Below are positions 1 through 7,141 of a DNA stretch of 24,146 bases, one piece after another. A program made the translations under genes and the position numbers. Numbering within the stretch: the first letter of the stretch is position 1; each line of letters opens with the position of its first letter. Source of the DNA: an uncultured Polycyclovorans sp. (GTDB taxonomy: Bacteria; Pseudomonadota; Gammaproteobacteria; Nevskiales; Nevskiaceae); assembly GCA_936928855.1 (NCBI GenBank), contig CAKZHZ010000086.1, positions 1 through 24,146 on the forward strand. The letters are read 5' to 3'. The notes below the pieces were generated by a model. That model did no database searches. It was not told where the DNA came from and saw nothing but the letters and a program-made list of their open reading frames with translations.

Positions 1-137
1 AGGTCAATTTCACCGGCGTCGAGGTCAGGGCCGGCGAGCCGCTGACCGAGGCGTCGGTCCGGTCGATCCGGCCGGCCCTCGGAATGGCGCCGAAGTGGCT
101 CGACGCGGTGCTGGGCCGGCGGGCAGCAGCGGCCTGA
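1..137 (+). CDS. C-terminal end of a sialic/pseudaminic acid synthase-like protein (partial)
   Basis: The window opens inside a plus-strand frame that ends with TGA at 135-137; 44 residues are visible. They contain the pattern AGEPLTEASVRSIRPALG followed by APKWLDAVLGR, which resembles the C-terminal SAF (antifreeze-like) domain of NeuB/PseI enzymes, where an 'R-P-G-x-G-[LI]-x-P' segment and 'x-VLGK' close the protein. Such enzymes condense phosphoenolpyruvate with an N-acyl hexosamine to make nonulosonic acids for surface glycans or flagellin modification. Which sugar is made cannot be told from the tail. It converges on the small membrane gene, with 6 bases between stops. The call rests only on motif memory over a short stretch, and this end of the window may not belong to the same locus as the rest (see the junction in rdgB). 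Confidence 0.55.
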   Translation, partial: VNFTGVEVRAGEPLTEASVRSIRPALGMAPKWLDAVLGRRAAAA

Positions 138-143
138 CCGGCT

Positions 144-509
144 TCAGACGCGGATGGCGGGCTGCGCCAGGGCGCGGTAGGTCACGGCGAACGACACCGC
201 GTAGAGCGCGGCGAAAACCCCGTTGAGCCAGACCAGCCATTGGCCGCCGGCCCAATCGTGCGACAGAAGCAGCACCATCAGGGCCGCCTTGAGCGTGCCG
301 ACCAGCGCATAGAGCACAAGGCGTGTCACCGTCTGGCCGCGCCCGTACAGAAGCTCGGCCTGATATTCGATCAGGTTGCGCAGCGCCGGTACGAACAGGA
401 CAGCGATGACGAGCGGCGCGGCCTGGGCGACATTGTCGCCCAATATGTCCGGCTTTACGGCGACGACGGCGGCGATCGCCAGGAGGCCGCGGCGGGCGGG
501 CGGGGTCAC
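144..509 (-). CDS. small multi-spanning membrane protein of unknown function
   Basis: A 121-residue frame with about four hydrophobic segments (roughly residues 9-18, 30-46, 64-82 and 95-112) and a short basic tail. I chose the GTG at 509 because GGAG lies 8 bases upstream and the GTG overlaps the TGA of the preceding frame (GTGA at 506-509), a typical translational-coupling arrangement. The frame stays open further upstream, so it could instead be the C-terminal piece of a longer membrane protein such as a polysaccharide flippase; the neighbouring NeuB/PseI-like gene would suit that. I do not recognise the family. Its ribosome-binding site lies inside the dUTPase-like tail fused to rdgB, which suggests that this tail, and not the rdgB body, is its native upstream neighbour. 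Confidence 0.5.
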   Translation of the reverse strand: MTPPARRGLLAIAAVVAVKPDILGDNVAQAAPLVIAVLFVPALRNLIEYQAELLYGRGQTVTRLVLYALVGTLKAALMVLLLSHDWAGGQWLVWLNGVFAALYAVSFAVTYRALAQPAIRV

Positions 510-1015
510 GAACGCGTCTCCGACAGGCCGGTCGATCCGAAGCCGCCCTCGCCACGCGGGGCGTGCAGGATGCGGCCCGGCCATTGGCCCACGGCCAGCA
601 GCGGGACCGGATCGTCGGCGTGGCGCAGCCAGGCCAGGGCGCTGATGAAGCGGGCGCCGCGCTCGGCGTCCGGCACGCCGGCCAGGGCCTGCAGCAGTTT
701 GGCGTTGTTGGCGGCATCACTGCTGGGTTCGCCGGCATAGCGGGCGGAGTAGACGCCGGGCGAGCCGTTGAGCGCGGCCACTTCCAGTCCGGAGTCATCG
801 GCAATCGCCGGCAGTCCGCTGATGCGGCTGGCGTGGCGGGCCTTGATCAGGGCGTTCTCGATGAAGGTGGGCGCGGTCTCGTCCGGCGCCACGTCGGTGA
901 ACTGCGACAGCGGCAGCACCTCGCAGCCCAGCGGCGCCAGCAGGCCCTGCAGTTCGCGTGCCTTCTTGGCGTTCTGCGAGGCCAGCACGATGCGCGGCGG
1001 CAGCGGCGGGTTCAT
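506..1015 (-). pseudogene. rdgB: RdgB/Ham1-type dITP/XTP pyrophosphatase, truncated at its C-terminus
   Basis: RdgB hydrolyses dITP, XTP and related non-canonical purine nucleotides to monophosphates, cleaning the nucleotide pool. The first ~155 residues are canonical: SQNAKKARELQ near residue 13 (substrate/metal loop), IADDSGLEV near 71, NGSPGVYSARYAG near 83, and the WPGRI segment near 144. The family then continues with G-F-G-Y-D-P and a later S-H-R motif that binds the base, to about 195-200 residues. Here the frame instead reads GEGGFGSTGLSETRS and stops at 169, so the FGYDP and SHR elements are absent. The new ending matches dUTPase motif V (RGEGGFGSTG). The start ATG at 1015 overlaps the stop of the CobW gene (ATGA). 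As it stands the enzyme should be inactive; the break may be biological or an assembly error at a shared ~20-base string. Confidence 0.85.
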
Positions 1016-2028
1016 GCGGGGTCGCCCAACAGGTAGTTGAGGGTGCTGGTGACGGTCTCGCGGCCCCAGCCCTGGGTGATGAACACCAGACGGCTGCGGC
1101 GGTCCGCGTCGGGCCAGGCGTCCAGAGTCTGCGGCTCGTGAAACACGCTCTGCACGGCATGGATGGCCAGCGGGGTGTCACGGCCCTCGATGTTGAGCAG
1201 GCCTTTGACCCGTAGAAGGTCCGGCCCGGCCAGTCCGCGCAGGAAGGACAGCCAGCCCATCAGCCGCCATTCGGGCAGGGGCTGATCGACGACCACGCTG
1301 AAGCTGTCGATGGCGTCATCGGCTGGTGTCGGTGTGTCGTCGCTCAGGGGTCTGAAGTGCACGGCCGGTGCTGCCGACATCCACCGCAGGGTGGGAGTGG
1401 CCGTGGCATCGCGACGGGTACCGAACAGCTGATCCGGCCGCGCGCCGCCATGATGCAAGGCCGCCGTGGGTGCGTCCGGATTGAGTGTTCTCAGTCGCGC
1501 TTCCAAGGTTGGCAGTGTGCCGGCTTCCACCAGATCGATCTTGCTGATCAGCAGTTGGTCGGCGGCCGCCACCTGGGCGCGTGCCAGCGCCAGGGTGTCG
1601 AGGCTGTGCACGAGGTTGACGGCGTCCACTACGGTGGTGACGCCGGACAGCGAGAAGCGCTCGGCCAGTTCCGGCACGTTGAGCAGCTCCTGCACGATCG
1701 GGCCGGGTTCGGCCACGCCGGTGGTCTCGATGATGATGCGGCGGATTGGCGGCAACGCGCCGTCGCGGCTGCGGTTGACCAGATGCAGCAGGGCACTGCT
1801 GAGGCGGCCCCGGACGGTGCAGCAGAGGCAGCCGCCCTCGACCAGTTCCACATCCTCCGGTGCGGCCTGCACGAGATGGTGATCGAGCCCGACATCGCCA
1901 TACTCATTGATGACCACGGCGGTGCCCACCATTGCGGGGTGACGCAGCAGGAAGTTGAGCAGGGTGGTCTTGCCGGCACCGAGAAAGCCGGTCAGCACCG
2001 CAACGGGCAGGCGTGCCCCGTCGCTCAT
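1012..2028 (-). CDS. CobW/COG0523-family P-loop GTPase
   Basis: A 338-residue G3E-family GTPase, the group that includes CobW, YjiA and zinc chaperones of the ZNG1/ZigA type; it is thought to hand metal ions to client proteins in the cytoplasm. Visible motifs: Walker A GFLGAGKT at 14-21, the metal-binding C-x-C-C (GCLCC, Cys67, Cys69, Cys70), the switch region ETTGVAEPG, and SKID as the guanine-specificity motif (NKxD variant). The C-terminal CobW_C domain (about residues 230-338) is present; there is no His-rich metal tail. The frame is open 55 codons further upstream, but the ATG at 2028 gives the family start and overlaps the rph stop (ATGA, 2025-2028). It lies between rph and rdgB and overlaps both, so the three are very likely one transcript. 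The metal and client are unknown. Confidence 0.9.
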   Translation of the reverse strand: MSDGARLPVAVLTGFLGAGKTTLLNFLLRHPAMVGTAVVINEYGDVGLDHHLVQAAPEDVELVEGGCLCCTVRGRLSSALLHLVNRSRDGALPPIRRIIIETTGVAEPGPIVQELLNVPELAERFSLSGVTTVVDAVNLVHSLDTLALARAQVAAADQLLISKIDLVEAGTLPTLEARLRTLNPDAPTAALHHGGARPDQLFGTRRDATATPTLRWMSAAPAVHFRPLSDDTPTPADDAIDSFSVVVDQPLPEWRLMGWLSFLRGLAGPDLLRVKGLLNIEGRDTPLAIHAVQSVFHEPQTLDAWPDADRRSRLVFITQGWGRETVTSTLNYLLGDPA

Positions 2029-2744
2029 GTGCCTGCCAGCGCCTCGCGCTGAATCGCCACCAGCTGCGCGATGCCGCCGCTGGCGAGGTCGAGCAGGCGG
2101 TCCAGCTCCTCGCGGCGAAAGGCATGGCCCTCGGCGGTACCCTGCACTTCGATGAAGTGGCCGGCCTCGTTCATCACCACGTTCATGTCGCACTCGCAGT
2201 CGGAGTCCTCCCGGTAGTCGAGGTCCAGCACCGGCGCACCGCGGTACACGCCAACGCTGACCGCAGCGATCTGGCCGAGAATGGGGTTGCGCTTGAGCTT
2301 GCCGTTCTTGCGCGCGGCAGCCACCGCGTCCACCAGCGCCACATAGGCGCCGGTGATGCTGGCGCAGCGGGTGCCGCCATCGGCCTGCAGCACGTCGCAG
2401 TCGAGGGTGATGGTCTGGGCGCCGAGGGCGTCAAGGTCCACGCAGGCGCGCAGGGAGCGGCCGATCAGGCGCTGAATTTCCTGTGTGCGGCCGCTCTGCT
2501 TGCCCTGCGCGGCTTCGCGACGGCCACGGGTGTGGGTGGCGCGCGGCAACATGCCGTATTCTGCGGTGACCCAGCCGCCGTCCTTTTTCCAGGCCGGGCC
2601 GCGCTCCTCGATGCTGGCGGTGCACAGCACGCGGGTGTCGCCGAAGCTCACCAGCACCGAGCCTTCGGCATGGCGGGTGAAGCCACGTTCGATGGTGACG
2701 GGGCGAAGCTGGTCGGCGTTGCGGCCGCTGGGGCGCTGGGTCAT
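2025..2744 (-). CDS. rph: ribonuclease PH
   Basis: RNase PH is a phosphate-dependent 3'-5' exoribonuclease that trims tRNA 3' tails; it forms a cytoplasmic hexamer. The 239-residue length is the family norm. Diagnostic stretches are visible: the N-terminal PSGRNADQLRPV, the AEYGMLPRATHTR segment, GRSLRACVDL, the DCDVLQADGGTR phosphate-binding region and YREDSDCECDMNVV, which carries the conserved catalytic Asp pair. It is the first gene of the minus-strand operon rph > cobW-like > rdgB; the association of rph with rdgB is common in Gammaproteobacteria. No strong Shine-Dalgarno precedes the ATG at 2744, but a -10-like TATACT lies 32 bases upstream. Confidence 0.97.
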   Translation of the reverse strand: MTQRPSGRNADQLRPVTIERGFTRHAEGSVLVSFGDTRVLCTASIEERGPAWKKDGGWVTAEYGMLPRATHTRGRREAAQGKQSGRTQEIQRLIGRSLRACVDLDALGAQTITLDCDVLQADGGTRCASITGAYVALVDAVAAARKNGKLKRNPILGQIAAVSVGVYRGAPVLDLDYREDSDCECDMNVVMNEAGHFIEVQGTAEGHAFRREELDRLLDLASGGIAQLVAIQREALAGT

Positions 2745-2775
2745 CGGCGGATCCGGGTCATGAAAGGGGGCGCGG

Positions 2776-2781
2776 AGTATA
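2776..2781 (-). promoter_or_regulatory. candidate -10 box for the rph operon
   Basis: TATACT on the minus strand (5 of 6 matches to TATAAT) in the 104-base gap between rph and sufE. It would place a transcript start about 25 bases before the rph ATG. No convincing -35 hexamer is seen at 16-18 bases (CTGTGC at 17), so the assignment is tentative. Confidence 0.3.
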
Positions 2782-2848
2782 CGGAAGCCGTTCCGGGTGC
2801 ACAGAATAGCGGTTCGGGTGCCGACTGCCCGGTCGACGGCTTTACACT

Positions 2849-3259
2849 ATGGGCATGACGCTACAAGAGATTGCCGATACCTTCGACATGCTGGGGGAGT
2901 GGGAGGCACGCTATGGCTACCTGCTCGACCTCGGCAAACGGCTCGAGCCCTTCCCTGATGCTGAGAAAACGGACGACAGTATTGTCCGCGGCTGCATGAG
3001 CCAGGTGTGGATGGACCACCACCTGCGCGATGGGCGCCTGCACTTTCGCGGCGACTCCGATGCCCACATCGTGCGCGGCCTGATCGCCCTGCTGTTTGCG
3101 CTGGTGCAGGATCGGACGCCGCAGGAGATTCTCGATACCGACATCCGGCAGTCGTTTGCCGATCTTGGCTTGGAAAACCATATCTCGATGAACCGTCGCA
3201 ATGGCTTTTATGCCATGAGCGAGCGGGTTCGGGCGGCGGCTCAGGCGGCAGCCGGCTGA
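2849..3259 (+). CDS. sufE: SufE-family sulfur acceptor protein
   Basis: SufE takes persulfide sulfur from a cysteine desulfurase (SufS or CsdA) and passes it on for Fe-S cluster assembly. The 136-residue length fits. The signature GCMSQVW holds the sulfur-accepting cysteine (Cys49), preceded by the usual E-x-RY-x-Y-L-L-x-LG-x-x-L segment (residues 20-32) and followed by the C-terminal GLENHISMNRRNGFYAM pattern. No SufS, CsdA or other suf gene lies nearby, so it is a stand-alone copy; CsdE is a paralogue that cannot be excluded. ATGs exist at 2849 and 2855 and neither has a Shine-Dalgarno. A TACACT hexamer directly precedes 2849, so a leaderless message from 2855 is possible. Its last 19 bases overlap the H-NOX gene tail to tail. 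Confidence 0.92.
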   Translation: MGMTLQEIADTFDMLGEWEARYGYLLDLGKRLEPFPDAEKTDDSIVRGCMSQVWMDHHLRDGRLHFRGDSDAHIVRGLIALLFALVQDRTPQEILDTDIRQSFADLGLENHISMNRRNGFYAMSERVRAAAQAAAG

Positions 3260-3783
3260 ACCTCGATGATCATCTGGTGACTCCGGTCGGCGTTGAGCCG
3301 CTCGGTGATCAGCACGGTTTCGCCGAAATGCTGCCCCAGGCCCTTGATGATGCCGCGCGCGGTCGCCACCAGTTCGCGGGATGAGCGGTAGTTGAGCTGC
3401 AACCGGTTCTCGCCGATTTGCAGGATCAGCAGCTGTGGCGGGTGGGCCAGGGGATCTCGGCGCCGCACGGCGCCGTGGATCAGCGACTCGGCGTTCAACA
3501 GCACATCCAGTGTGCGCCAACCGGGCCTGATGAGGTCCTGGTGCAGTTGCAACAGTTGTGGCGCAAGGTAGACGCCGAAGGTTTCCTGCAGCGCTTCGGC
3601 GGGGGTGTCGAGCAACTGGACGGCAGTGTCGAGCAGCCGGAGCATGTCGGCGTCGTCATAGGCCTGGTCGGCGGCGAATACCTGCCCGGGAAGACCGGCA
3701 CGGCCCAGCATGGCGGCCCAGACGCCGCGGCCATGGGTTTCGGAAACGAACTGCTCAAGCTGGCAGAACAGGAGGCCGTGCAT
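3241..3783 (-). CDS. H-NOX (heme NO-binding) domain protein, stand-alone
   Basis: A 180-residue protein that is a single HNOB/H-NOX domain, a haem-based gas sensor related to soluble guanylate cyclase. It begins MHGLLF, as H-NOX proteins do, which fixes the start at 3783 although the frame is open 59 codons further. The proximal haem ligand aligns with His103 in NAESLIHG (His102 in described proteins), the conserved proline with Pro116 in HPPQL, and the propionate-binding Y-x-S-x-R motif is YRSSR at 132-136. The position equivalent to the distal tyrosine of O2-binding H-NOX proteins (five residues after the Arg) is Thr141, so an NO-selective sensor is more likely. H-NOX genes usually sit beside a histidine kinase, diguanylate cyclase or chemoreceptor; none is here. 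It follows the L,D-transpeptidase on the same strand after 88 bases and could be co-transcribed with it. Confidence 0.88.
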   Translation of the reverse strand: MHGLLFCQLEQFVSETHGRGVWAAMLGRAGLPGQVFAADQAYDDADMLRLLDTAVQLLDTPAEALQETFGVYLAPQLLQLHQDLIRPGWRTLDVLLNAESLIHGAVRRRDPLAHPPQLLILQIGENRLQLNYRSSRELVATARGIIKGLGQHFGETVLITERLNADRSHQMIIEVQPAAA

Positions 3784-3871
3784 CGGAGGAGCGTCTGTCG
3801 GAAAGCCCCGCCACGATGCGGGAAGGCAACCGGCGCGGCAACCGCCTTGGTCAGGCCGGAACCTCCGTTGG

Positions 3872-5101
3872 TCAGCTGTCGGCGTTCTCCTCGCGGAAGA
3901 TCTTCCACTGCCCGTCCGCATCCTGGCGCCAGAACTGCAGCTTGACGCTTGAGGATTCAAAGTTGTTGGAGCGGTAGTGCATGCGGAACCTCGCCATCAC
4001 CGTGGGCGCATCGGCACCCGGGTAGCGGAAGATATCCGGCGGGTCGATGTCGATCTCGATGAAAGTCTTGCCGGCATTGACCCAGCGCTTGTGCCGCGCG
4101 AACGCGGTGCGGTTCATTCCGGGTGCGGTGAACTCGGAATGGTAGTACCCGAGGTAGCCCTCGGTATCCACGGCTGCCCAGCGCGCCCGCCACCCTTCCA
4201 GCCGGTCCAGCCATTCCCGTTGTTCCAGCGCCGCCGCCACCGGGGTGCGCCAGCTCAGCTCGTTGCTGAAGATCACCGGTGTTTCACCGATGCGGACGTC
4301 GGGCTGCAGGCGCATGAGATCGTCGTTGGCCATCGTCACGCAGCCTTCTGACGAGCGCGGCGCCCGGGTGTAGGTATCGCGTGGCACGCCGTGCAGCCAG
4401 ATGCCGTGGCCGGTACGGCGATGCAAGCGATCCCAGGCATTGGGGTAGCTCACGGGGAGAGCGCCGGCGCCGTAGAGTTCCGGCAGCGCGCGGTCTTCCA
4501 TCCACGCCGTGATGCGATAGATGCCGATCGGAGTCCGCAGGTCCCCTTCGATCTCCTTGCCGCTGCCATTGCGACCGATGGCGGCGTAGTGGTGGCGCGC
4601 GATCTCCAGTACGCCGTCGCGCTGGCGCAGCAGGAAGAGGCGCGCACGTTCCAGGTCTACCGCCACCACGTGCGGATGCTCCGGCGACAACGCAATGATG
4701 GCATTGGGAACCTGGTCTGCAGCCGGGGCCTGCACTTCCGCTGCCAGTCGCAGCTGCACTTCCTCGGCGAGTTCCTGCAGGGCGGTGTCATCAGCATCGC
4801 GCAGGGGGATGGCGACCTCGCGTCCGGCGCGGGCGGCCAGCAGATCGCCGTAGAGCAACTGGGCGATGCGGAAGGTTGGTTCGCGCAGCGTCAGGGCCTG
4901 CAGCTGGCTCATCGCCTCCTGTCGCTGTCCGGCCCGAAGCGCCTGTACGACCGCGCTGAGCGATTGTTCGGGGGTCGGGCTGGGCAGGGGTTCGGCCCGC
5001 GTGACCGTCGCCAGCCCCGCAATCAGACTTGCAACGAGCGCCCGGCCAAGCGGGCCTGACCGCCGGCCGATCCGGTCGACGGAAGCCGGTGACGCGGGCA
5101 T
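3872..5101 (-). CDS. L,D-transpeptidase (YkuD/ErfK family) with C-terminal NTF2-like domain
   Basis: A predicted periplasmic 409-residue enzyme. Residues 1-36 form a basic then hydrophobic signal sequence ending near TRA-EPLP. Residues ~45-125 are helical. The YkuD catalytic domain spans about 144-280, with the signature H-G (His237 in GIWLHG) and S-E-G-C (nucleophile Cys254). Such enzymes make 3-3 cross-links in peptidoglycan or attach proteins to it. Residues ~297-409 resemble the NTF2-like domain often appended to ErfK proteins (E-G-Y-L-x-Y-Y near 315, YRSNNF near 377, GQWKIFREE at the end). The ATG at 5101 lies 4 bases after the TPR gene, whose C-terminal domain is of the same type, so the two form an operon and probably one functional unit. 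The open frame extends upstream but without signal-peptide logic. Confidence 0.93.
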   Translation of the reverse strand: MPASPASVDRIGRRSGPLGRALVASLIAGLATVTRAEPLPSPTPEQSLSAVVQALRAGQRQEAMSQLQALTLREPTFRIAQLLYGDLLAARAGREVAIPLRDADDTALQELAEEVQLRLAAEVQAPAADQVPNAIIALSPEHPHVVAVDLERARLFLLRQRDGVLEIARHHYAAIGRNGSGKEIEGDLRTPIGIYRITAWMEDRALPELYGAGALPVSYPNAWDRLHRRTGHGIWLHGVPRDTYTRAPRSSEGCVTMANDDLMRLQPDVRIGETPVIFSNELSWRTPVAAALEQREWLDRLEGWRARWAAVDTEGYLGYYHSEFTAPGMNRTAFARHKRWVNAGKTFIEIDIDPPDIFRYPGADAPTVMARFRMHYRSNNFESSSVKLQFWRQDADGQWKIFREENADS

Positions 5102-5105
5102 CCGG

Positions 5106-6065
5106 TCAGCGCGTGTATTCGCGCGCGATCTTCCAGCCGCCACCCTCGCGTACGAGGTCCAGCACCTTGGTGACCACGTCGGAGAAGTTGTCGGACTGGT
5201 AGGCCTGAACGAAGGTGGCGCGGGCGCCACTGTCGGTCGGCTCGCTGCGCAGGTCCCGAACGCCGACCGAGATGTCACCCGGGCGGCTGATCCGTTCACG
5301 CCGTTGTGCCTGCCAGGCCTCACGGGTCAGCCCGCCTTCCGGCTCGAAGTTGCTGGCATAGGCATTGAAGTAGCCTTCGAGATCCTGCGAGGCCCAGGCC
5401 TGGGCCCAGGCATCCACAAGGGTGTCCACACCGTCGACCGCCGGGGATGCGGGAGCGGCTGCGGCGGGCGTTGGGGTAAACGACGGCGGCGGCGCCTCTG
5501 CGGCCACCGGCGGCGCACTCGGGGGTGGCACTGCCGGCACGGGCCGGGCCGGCGGGCTGCGGCCATCCAGCTGGCTGATCAGCGACAGCTTGTTGCGCAC
5601 GCCCTGGTTGTTCTGGTCCAGCAGCAGCGCACGGTTGTAGGCGGCACCGGCCAGGGCAGCGTAGATATCGCCGAGGTTTTCGTGCGCGGTGGCGTAACTC
5701 GGATGCGTGGCAAGTGCGGCTTCCAGGGCGGCACGGGCCTGCTCGTAGTCCCCTTTCTGGGCGTACAGCACGGCCAGGTTGTTGTACGGCTCGGGGAGCT
5801 GGGGATAGTCACGGGTCAGGTCGGTGAACACCCGGATGGCGTCATCGGTGCGGTTCAGCTGCACCATCACCAGGCCACGGGTGAAGCGAGCCTCGGCATC
5901 CTGCGGGTTGTCGCTGACCAGCACATCAAGCTGGCGCAGCGCCTTCTCATACTCGCCCTGCTGAATCAGCGACTGCAGTTCGGCGGGCACCGCAGCAGCG
6001 GTGACGAACGGTGCCAGTGCCAGGCAGGCGGCCACGGCGGTGTGACGGAAACGTTTGGGGAACAC
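5106..6065 (-). CDS. exported TPR protein with C-terminal NTF2-like domain
   Basis: Start: GTG at 6065, chosen because AGAGG lies 7 bases upstream and the product then opens with a signal peptide (basic FPKRFRH, hydrophobic core, cleavage near TAAA-VPAE). The 319-residue product has about three tetratricopeptide repeats between residues ~28 and 165 (pattern NNLAVLYAQKGDYEQARAAL near 95-114), a Pro/Ala-rich linker (~170-210) and an NTF2-like domain (~213-319) ending in GGGWKIAREYT. That domain resembles the end of the adjacent L,D-transpeptidase: both have a W-x-x-x-D-x-E-G-Y-x-x-x-Y start and a Y-x-S-x-N-F strand. It likely acts in the periplasm as a partner or scaffold for the transpeptidase; this is inference from fusion-like domain sharing and the 4-base gap. 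Confidence 0.85.
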   Translation of the reverse strand: MFPKRFRHTAVAACLALAPFVTAAAVPAELQSLIQQGEYEKALRQLDVLVSDNPQDAEARFTRGLVMVQLNRTDDAIRVFTDLTRDYPQLPEPYNNLAVLYAQKGDYEQARAALEAALATHPSYATAHENLGDIYAALAGAAYNRALLLDQNNQGVRNKLSLISQLDGRSPPARPVPAVPPPSAPPVAAEAPPPSFTPTPAAAAPASPAVDGVDTLVDAWAQAWASQDLEGYFNAYASNFEPEGGLTREAWQAQRRERISRPGDISVGVRDLRSEPTDSGARATFVQAYQSDNFSDVVTKVLDLVREGGGWKIAREYTR

Positions 6066-6154
6066 GCGCAAACCTCTGACAGGCAGGCTGAAAGACGAAA
6101 CTACTATAGCAACAACCCGGCCCCGGGCGGACTCGTCTGTACCGCCCCAGCCGA

Positions 6155-7069
6155 TCAGCGGTAGGGGTTGGGCATGCCAGGGGGGCGTGCCTTGAATCGC
6201 TTGTGCACCCAGAAGTATTCCGGCAGCGAACGGTGCGCGGCCGCCTCGATCACGGCATTGATTCGGCTGGCGTCCACGGCGTCGTCGCCGCAGGGAAAGC
6301 TGTCCAGCGCCGGGTGGATTTCCACCACGTAGCGGCCGTTCTCGACCCGGGTGAAGAACGGGACGACCTTGCATCGGCCCATCTGGGCCAGCCGTGCCGT
6401 GGCGGTAATGGTGTAGGTATCCTGACCGAACATGGGAAGGAAAAGGCCGGTCTGGCTGCGCAGGGTCTGGTCCGGCGCGTACCACACCCGACGACCCTGC
6501 CGCAGCGCACGCACCAGGGCCTTGAGGTCCTTCTTGGGCAGGGGCGGCAGGCCGGCACGTTGCTCGCGCCAGCGATACATATAGTGGTCGATCAAGGGGT
6601 TGTTGACCCGCCGGTACATGGCGTGGAACCGCCGCTGTACGGCCAAGATGCGGGCACCCAGCTCCAGGGTCGTGAAGTGCCCGGTCAGCATCAGTGCCCC
6701 GTGACCTTCCGCCTGAGCGGCATCGAGGTGCTCGACACCATCGAGCCGGCCGAGCCGCAGGATGCGTTGGTCACTGGCGAACCAGGCAAAGGCGGTCTCG
6801 AAGATTCCGGCGCCCACGGCGGCGAAATGATCGTTGGTGAGCTGTCGTCGCGCGCGTGCATCCAGCGATGGCAGGCATAGCCGGATGTTGGCATCAACGA
6901 CACGGCGACGGCCGCGCATCACATGTCCAAGTCCTCGCCCCAGCACGCGACCGAAGCCCCGAAGCCAGGACAGTGGCAGCAGCACGACCAGTTGCAGGGC
7001 ACCGAGCGCCGCCCACGTTGGCCAGTAGCGCGGAGCATAGAAGGCGCGACGGAAGGGCGGAACGTTCAT
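6155..7069 (-). CDS. LpxL/HtrB-family lipid A acyltransferase
   Basis: A 304-residue late lipid A acyltransferase that adds a secondary acyl chain from acyl-ACP to the Kdo-lipid IVA precursor at the inner membrane. It has an N-terminal membrane segment (about residues 18-36) and the catalytic H-x4-E motif as HFTTLE (His131, Glu136), followed by the family pattern YRRVNNPLID, then APDQT and the conserved FFTRVENGRYVVEIHPAL segment. The length matches E. coli LpxL (306) and the ending PEYFWVHKRFKARP is typical. LpxL and LpxM/LpxP cannot be separated by eye; the HFTTLE form is nearer LpxL/LpxP. The ATG at 7069 is chosen as the family start; the frame is open far upstream as an antisense shadow of waaA. 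It is divergent from waaA with 72 bases between them. Confidence 0.93.
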   Translation of the reverse strand: MNVPPFRRAFYAPRYWPTWAALGALQLVVLLPLSWLRGFGRVLGRGLGHVMRGRRRVVDANIRLCLPSLDARARRQLTNDHFAAVGAGIFETAFAWFASDQRILRLGRLDGVEHLDAAQAEGHGALMLTGHFTTLELGARILAVQRRFHAMYRRVNNPLIDHYMYRWREQRAGLPPLPKKDLKALVRALRQGRRVWYAPDQTLRSQTGLFLPMFGQDTYTITATARLAQMGRCKVVPFFTRVENGRYVVEIHPALDSFPCGDDAVDASRINAVIEAAAHRSLPEYFWVHKRFKARPPGMPNPYR

Positions 7070-7141
7070 GGGGCCGGCATCGTAACAGGTCGGTCTCCCG
7101 ATTTTGACCGCCGATTCACACGGGGACGGTATGCTTTTCCC

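Noticed and set aside
3784..3960. 59-residue N-terminal extension of the H-NOX protein
   Set aside because: Composition is random and H-NOX proteins start with M-x-G; the domain begins exactly at 3783.
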